A stretch of 64,000 nt of DNA from NCBI GenBank assembly GCA_036802945.1, contig DAIRVG010000006.1:1-64000 (forward strand), given 5' to 3'. The first letter of the stretch is position 1, and every line of letters starts with the position of its first letter. The position numbers were made by a program, and so were the translations under genes. The notes under the pieces were generated by a model. The model saw only the letters and a program-made list of their open reading frames with translations, did no database searches and was not told the origin of the DNA. Below are positions 60,656-64,000 of the stretch, piece after piece. This DNA comes from Gp6-AA40 sp036802945 (GTDB taxonomy: Bacteria > Acidobacteriota > Vicinamibacteria > Vicinamibacterales > UBA2999).

Positions 60656-61327
60656 TCAGCGAATCGATACCGGTGAATCGAGCCGGATTCGGATGATCGA
60701 TCCAGCCGGCAGCTCGATATCCTTCCCCTCCGTCGCGGCGATTGCGCCGCCGGCGCCGATCACGGCGCCAAGGATCGCGCCCTTCAGACCGCCGAGCACA
60801 CCGCCCAGAATAGCGCCAGCTCCCGCACCGATCCCGGCGGTCCCCTTTTCTTCACGAAGGCCGCCACTCTCGAACACGTTGGTGGCCATCGCGCGCGTCG
60901 GATAAGTTCGACCGCGCACAGTCATTTCATCGAACGACAGCGTCAGGCTGCCTGCCCGGTCAAGGCGACCCGCGGGGTCGACCCCCGAGACGACGCCGCG
61001 AACCATCGATCCGGCTGGAATCAGCGCCGTTCCGTTCTGCGTGACGTCGGCAACCGTCGTCGTCTCGAAGCGTTGCTCCACCTTCGCAGTCTTCGAGCTC
61101 AGCGTGGTACCGAGTCGGACGTCGAGCTCCTGACCTGCGGGAATGACCCCGTACGCGCTGGAATTGACTTCGGTTGGCGTGGTATTCGCGGTTGTGGTCG
61201 GCCTGCCGGACGACGGCGGGGTGTAGATGGGGGCATTGGTGCCGCCCGAGCTTCCACTTGTCGTCGCACCGCATGCGACGGTGCTCAGGACGCCCGCAAG
61301 CGCGACAATCTTCATCACTGCTGACAT
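60656..61327 (-). CDS. Lipoprotein with glycine-zipper region
   Basis: 223 residues. The lipobox in VLSTVAC gives a lipid-modified Cys; a Thr/Ser/Pro linker follows; then a beta-rich domain with IPAGQELDVRLGTTLSSKTA, and a glycine-rich membrane-inserting stretch GAGAGAILGGVLGGLKGAIL near 175. Ends LPAGSIIRIRLDSPVSI. Structural envelope lipoprotein of unknown task. GGAGGAG precedes the ATG; a sigma-54-type promoter match lies 56 bases upstream. Confidence 0.75.
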   Translation of the reverse strand: MSAVMKIVALAGVLSTVACGATTSGSSGGTNAPIYTPPSSGRPTTTANTTPTEVNSSAYGVIPAGQELDVRLGTTLSSKTAKVEQRFETTTVADVTQNGTALIPAGSMVRGVVSGVDPAGRLDRAGSLTLSFDEMTVRGRTYPTRAMATNVFESGGLREEKGTAGIGAGAGAILGGVLGGLKGAILGAVIGAGGAIAATEGKDIELPAGSIIRIRLDSPVSIR

Positions 61328-61383
61328 TGGCTTCTCTCCTCCTGCGATTGGTAGACAGCTGCGCAGTACGAGGAAAAAACAAA

Positions 61384-61398
61384 GCAACGTGGGTGCCG
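61384..61398 (-). promoter_or_regulatory. Sigma-54-type -24/-12 promoter
   Basis: Minus strand CGGCAC, CCACG, TTGC: exact GGCAC-N5-TTGC in the 78-base gap between the phosphoribosyltransferase stop and the glycine-zipper lipoprotein, 56 bases from the latter's ATG. Confidence 0.58.
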
Positions 61399-61405
61399 CC
61401 GCGAC

Positions 61406-62089
61406 TCAATGATATGGCTGGGGCGTCGTGAGACTTTTCTGCATAAGCGCCCGGACCTCCTCGTCGTCAGTTTGATTGAAGTCGAGGTACCACTGACCGA
61501 CGGAGGCAAACGGCTCAGGCATTCTCGCGCAGATGACCTCGTCGGCGTACGCCGCGAGCTCGGCGCACGTCTCGCGAGCGCCAACGGGAACCGCCACCAC
61601 CACCCGCGACGGTTGGCGCTCCCGTACGGCCTGCGCCGCTGCTCGCATCGTCGACCCTGTAGCCAACCCGTCGTCGGTCAAGATCACGATTCGGTTCCGA
61701 AGATCTGGCGCCGGACGGTCTTCGCGATATGCGCGCTCGCGCCGCTCGAGCTCCTGTTGTTCCTCTCGGACCACAGCCTCGATGACCGATTCTGGTATCG
61801 AGTACCACCGAACCACATCCTCGTTGAGTACTCGAATTCCCCCGGAGGCGATTGCGCCCATCGCAAGCTCGCGGTGACCAGGCGTCCCGAGCTTCCGGAC
61901 AAGGAACAGATCGAGAGGGGCGCCAAGTGCCTGCGCGACCTCGTACGCGACCGGGACTCCGCCTCGCGGCAGCGCCAGCACGATGACGTCGTCGCGGCCC
62001 GCATACCTCGACAGGTATGTCACGAGTGTCCGCCCTGCGTCGCGGCGATTGATGAACGGCTGGCGATCGGTGGTAAGGGGCAACATCAC
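61406..62089 (-). CDS. Phosphoribosyltransferase-domain protein
   Basis: 227 residues. PRTase-type fold: VIVLALPRGGVPVAYEVAQAL with the first loop, and the PRPP-binding loop VILTDDGLATGSTMRAAAQA. FLVRKLGTPGHRELAMGAIA is typical of the group found next to alpha/beta hydrolases. Substrate base is unknown. Overlaps the hydrolase gene by four bases (ATGA-type). Homologues occur fused to erythromycin-esterase-like proteins in mycobacteria (Rv2030c). Confidence 0.85.
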   Translation of the reverse strand: MMLPLTTDRQPFINRRDAGRTLVTYLSRYAGRDDVIVLALPRGGVPVAYEVAQALGAPLDLFLVRKLGTPGHRELAMGAIASGGIRVLNEDVVRWYSIPESVIEAVVREEQQELERRERAYREDRPAPDLRNRIVILTDDGLATGSTMRAAAQAVRERQPSRVVVAVPVGARETCAELAAYADEVICARMPEPFASVGQWYLDFNQTDDEEVRALMQKSLTTPQPYH

Positions 62090-62730
62090 GGTTTCAGGTA
62101 ACGTGTAAACCAGTCGAGCGCCAACCGTTCGACCTCCTCCAACGCTCCCGGCTCCTCGAAAAGATGGGTCGCGTGCGGCACGATGGCGAGTTGTACGGGT
62201 GCACGCATCCGCCGCATCGCTTCCTCATTGAGGGAAACTACCTGTTCGTCGTCTCGGCCGACGATCAGCAGAATGGGCGCCCGCACGACGGCCAGCGCGT
62301 CGCCCGCCAGGTCGGGGCGCCCGCCGCGGGAGACGACAGCTGCGACATCCGGCCGCTCCGCGGCCGCAATCAGCGCCGCGGCAGCGCCCGTGCTGGCGCC
62401 GAACAAGCCGATTGGCAGTTCTCCGAGCACAGGGTAATCCGTTGCCCAGTCCGTGGCCGCGACAACTCGACGCCCCAGCCGCGAGGTGTCGAACCGGTAC
62501 TGCGATGTGCGGACGTCAACCTGTTCCTCTTCGCGCGTGAGGAGGTCCAGAAGCAGCGTTGCGAACCGCCGACAATGAAGCGATTCCGCCACGTGGCGAT
62601 TGCGGCTGCTGAACCGGCTGCTGCCGCTGCCATGCGCGAAGATGACGAGGCCCGCGGGGCTCTCTGGAACGTGGAGGTCGCCGTCCAGCATGTCGGCGCC
62701 GTCGGCGATACGCACGGCCTGGATGATCAT
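62086..62730 (-). CDS. Alpha/beta hydrolase, dienelactone-hydrolase type
   Basis: 214 residues from ATG 62730. LDGDLHVPESPAGLVIFAHGSGSS near residue 15, nucleophile elbow GLFGASTGAAAAL, Asp in ILLIVGRDDEQV and His in PHATHLFEEPGALEEV. Complete triad. Cytoplasmic. Sits between the phosphoribosyltransferase and the erythromycin-esterase-like gene; an earlier GTG would add only three residues. Confidence 0.85.
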   Translation of the reverse strand: MIIQAVRIADGADMLDGDLHVPESPAGLVIFAHGSGSSRFSSRNRHVAESLHCRRFATLLLDLLTREEEQVDVRTSQYRFDTSRLGRRVVAATDWATDYPVLGELPIGLFGASTGAAAALIAAAERPDVAAVVSRGGRPDLAGDALAVVRAPILLIVGRDDEQVVSLNEEAMRRMRAPVQLAIVPHATHLFEEPGALEEVERLALDWFTRYLKP

Positions 62731-62743
62731 CTCGCCGCGCACG

Positions 62744-64000
62744 TCACACTCCTGTCGGATATGTTTCGGGAAGATCCGTGCTCTCGCAGGACCATCGCTC
62801 GAGCGGCGTGAGCGCCGCCGTCGTATCAACGTGGATCACCGCATCGAACTGGTCGGCCAGTCGCGCATGGAAGTAGTGACTCGCCCGTTCCGTCTCTGGC
62901 TTGTGCACGACGCCAATGGCCCGTTCGAGGCGCGTCACCGAGAGCGCCTCGCGTGCCTCGTCGATCGGGAGGGCGAACCGATCGATTCCAGTCTGATGGA
63001 AAAGGTGCTCATAGCTGCCGGCAATCGAGGGCACGACTTGCCGTCGTTCCGCCGGCCCATCCCACTCACGCGCCGCAGTCACCGTGCCCGTGTGGGTCGT
63101 GAAACCCAGTAGAAAAGCGGCCGTGCCGCGACGCTCGCGGGCCAGTTGTCCGAGATTCAGCTCTCCCCAGTCGCTCATCTGGGTGGCGCGCGCATCGCCG
63201 AGGTGCGAATTGTGCGCCCACACAACCGCGCGGGCGTAGCCGGCGCGCCGCGAGGTCCACTCGGTCAAGGCATCGAGCGTGTCCATCATGTGGGTATCGC
63301 GGAGGTTCCACGACTCGACCTGCCCGGCGAACATGGTGCGATAGTACAGCTCCGCATTTCGCACCAGACGCGCGTTCTGCTCGGCAAAGAAATATTCGTC
63401 TTCAGTAACGCGACCGTCACGGCCTGCGTACTCGGCGGCGCGCTTCCGCAGCTCAAGCAGCTGCGCAACGACGTCATCCTCGCACGATCGCGAGAGACCG
63501 AGCGTCGCCGCATAGCCATAGCTCTGCGCGTCGGTGCCGAATTCCTCGAAACAGGCGTAACGCCGCCGGGCACGCGCCGCCGCGTCGGGATCGACCTTCC
63601 CGAGGTACTCCAGGACAGCTTTCATCGACGCATGCAGGCTGTAGAGATCGAGGCCGTAGAAGCCAACTCGGTCGATCACAGCGCGTTTCGAGTTGTAGTC
63701 TTGAAGCCACTGGATGAAATCGACAACGACCTCGTTGCGCCACATCCACCGCGGAAAGCGCACGAAGCCGTCGAGCGCCGCTGCCGGGCCGCTTTCGACG
63801 CTCGCGAGCCGGACCCATCGGTTGACCCGATACGCGTCGGGCCAGTCCGCCTCGACCGCCACAACGTTGAACCGTTTCTCCCGGATGAGCGCGGCCGTCA
63901 GGTCCGCCCGAATCTGGTAGAACTCGTGCGTGCCGTGCGTCGCCTCCCCGATGAGCACGACACGCGCGTCATCAATCAGCTCGAGGAGCGGCCGCGCACC
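62744..64000 (-). CDS. Erythromycin-esterase-like protein (5' cut by window)
   Basis: 419 residues visible. VVLIGEATHGTHEFYQIRAD at the visible N-terminus has the conserved Glu and His; VVAVEADWPDAYRVNRWV, VVWAHNSHLGDARATQMSD and RLERAIGVVHKPETERASHY follow the EreA/Rv2030c family. Activity may be on esters or on other substrates, not necessarily macrolides. It heads the operon with the hydrolase and phosphoribosyltransferase; the true start lies beyond 64000. Confidence 0.85.
   Translation of the reverse strand, partial: GARPLLELIDDARVVLIGEATHGTHEFYQIRADLTAALIREKRFNVVAVEADWPDAYRVNRWVRLASVESGPAAALDGFVRFPRWMWRNEVVVDFIQWLQDYNSKRAVIDRVGFYGLDLYSLHASMKAVLEYLGKVDPDAAARARRRYACFEEFGTDAQSYGYAATLGLSRSCEDDVVAQLLELRKRAAEYAGRDGRVTEDEYFFAEQNARLVRNAELYYRTMFAGQVESWNLRDTHMMDTLDALTEWTSRRAGYARAVVWAHNSHLGDARATQMSDWGELNLGQLARERRGTAAFLLGFTTHTGTVTAAREWDGPAERRQVVPSIAGSYEHLFHQTGIDRFALPIDEAREALSVTRLERAIGVVHKPETERASHYFHARLADQFDAVIHVDTTAALTPLERWSCESTDLPETYPTGV

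Overview
The window reads as a GC-rich Gram-negative chromosome fragment, about 64 kb, from a metagenome-type assembly. It carries four gaps of exactly 100 N, at 10240, 31853, 37090 and 46636. Lipid A genes (lpxB, lpxD), exported YHS and copper proteins, a DUF6152-type protein, lipoproteins and the general gene style suggest Acidobacteriota, probably Vicinamibacteria. That placement is an inference without a marker phylogeny.

Layout. 1-5 kb: the end of an unknown gene, mreB, a small hydrophilic protein, typA and an HD-GYP response regulator. 5-11 kb: a copper-type island (DUF5666-like protein, cytochrome c, barrel-YHS fusion, Cys/His exported protein, CopA-type ATPase with YHS and metal-binding domains, TM-YHS protein). 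11-17 kb: exported proteins, an arsR-arsM-arsC operon, an M49-like peptidase and yqgE. 17-30 kb: queG, acnA, lpxB, an active/inactive M16 peptidase pair, a barrel-like protein, lpxD and small membrane proteins. 30-38 kb: S1/P1-like hydrolase, nfo, DUF457 protein, SGNH lipoprotein, AmmeMemo A and B, gatCA and exported surE. 38-42 kb: rpoZ, hsp20 and dnaK, divergent from a second hsp20 and a YmdB-type phosphoesterase. 42-51 kb: xseA-xseB-ispA-tlyA-nadK (dxs absent from its usual place), mltG-ruvX, an EnvC-like protein, a degenerate S41 protein and HU. 51-60 kb: tRNA-Val, thrS-infC-rpmI-rplT-pheS-pheT, a ZapB-like gene, zapA, 6S RNA and thiL. 60-64 kb: 3D-domain protein, glycine-zipper lipoprotein, and a phosphoribosyltransferase, alpha/beta hydrolase and erythromycin-esterase-like set cut by the window end.

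The most unusual signal lies between and inside the genes. First, many intergenic hairpins are built from tandem 6-8 base words on one arm and their complement on the other. The word differs from locus to locus but the architecture is the same. Second, an imperfect palindrome starting CCACGGAGACAC occurs in six copies. Third, short perfect palindromes sit in frame inside queG, pheT and thiL. These elements have been taken into genes: one encodes the hydrophobic core of an M16 signal peptide, one the tail of XseA, one lies at a GTG start codon, and one supplies a Shine-Dalgarno sequence.

A second thread is a set of -24/-12 (sigma-54 type) promoter matches. Five to six of them lie in intergenic gaps just upstream of small hydrophilic, membrane or lipoprotein genes, which suggests a small envelope or stress regulon.
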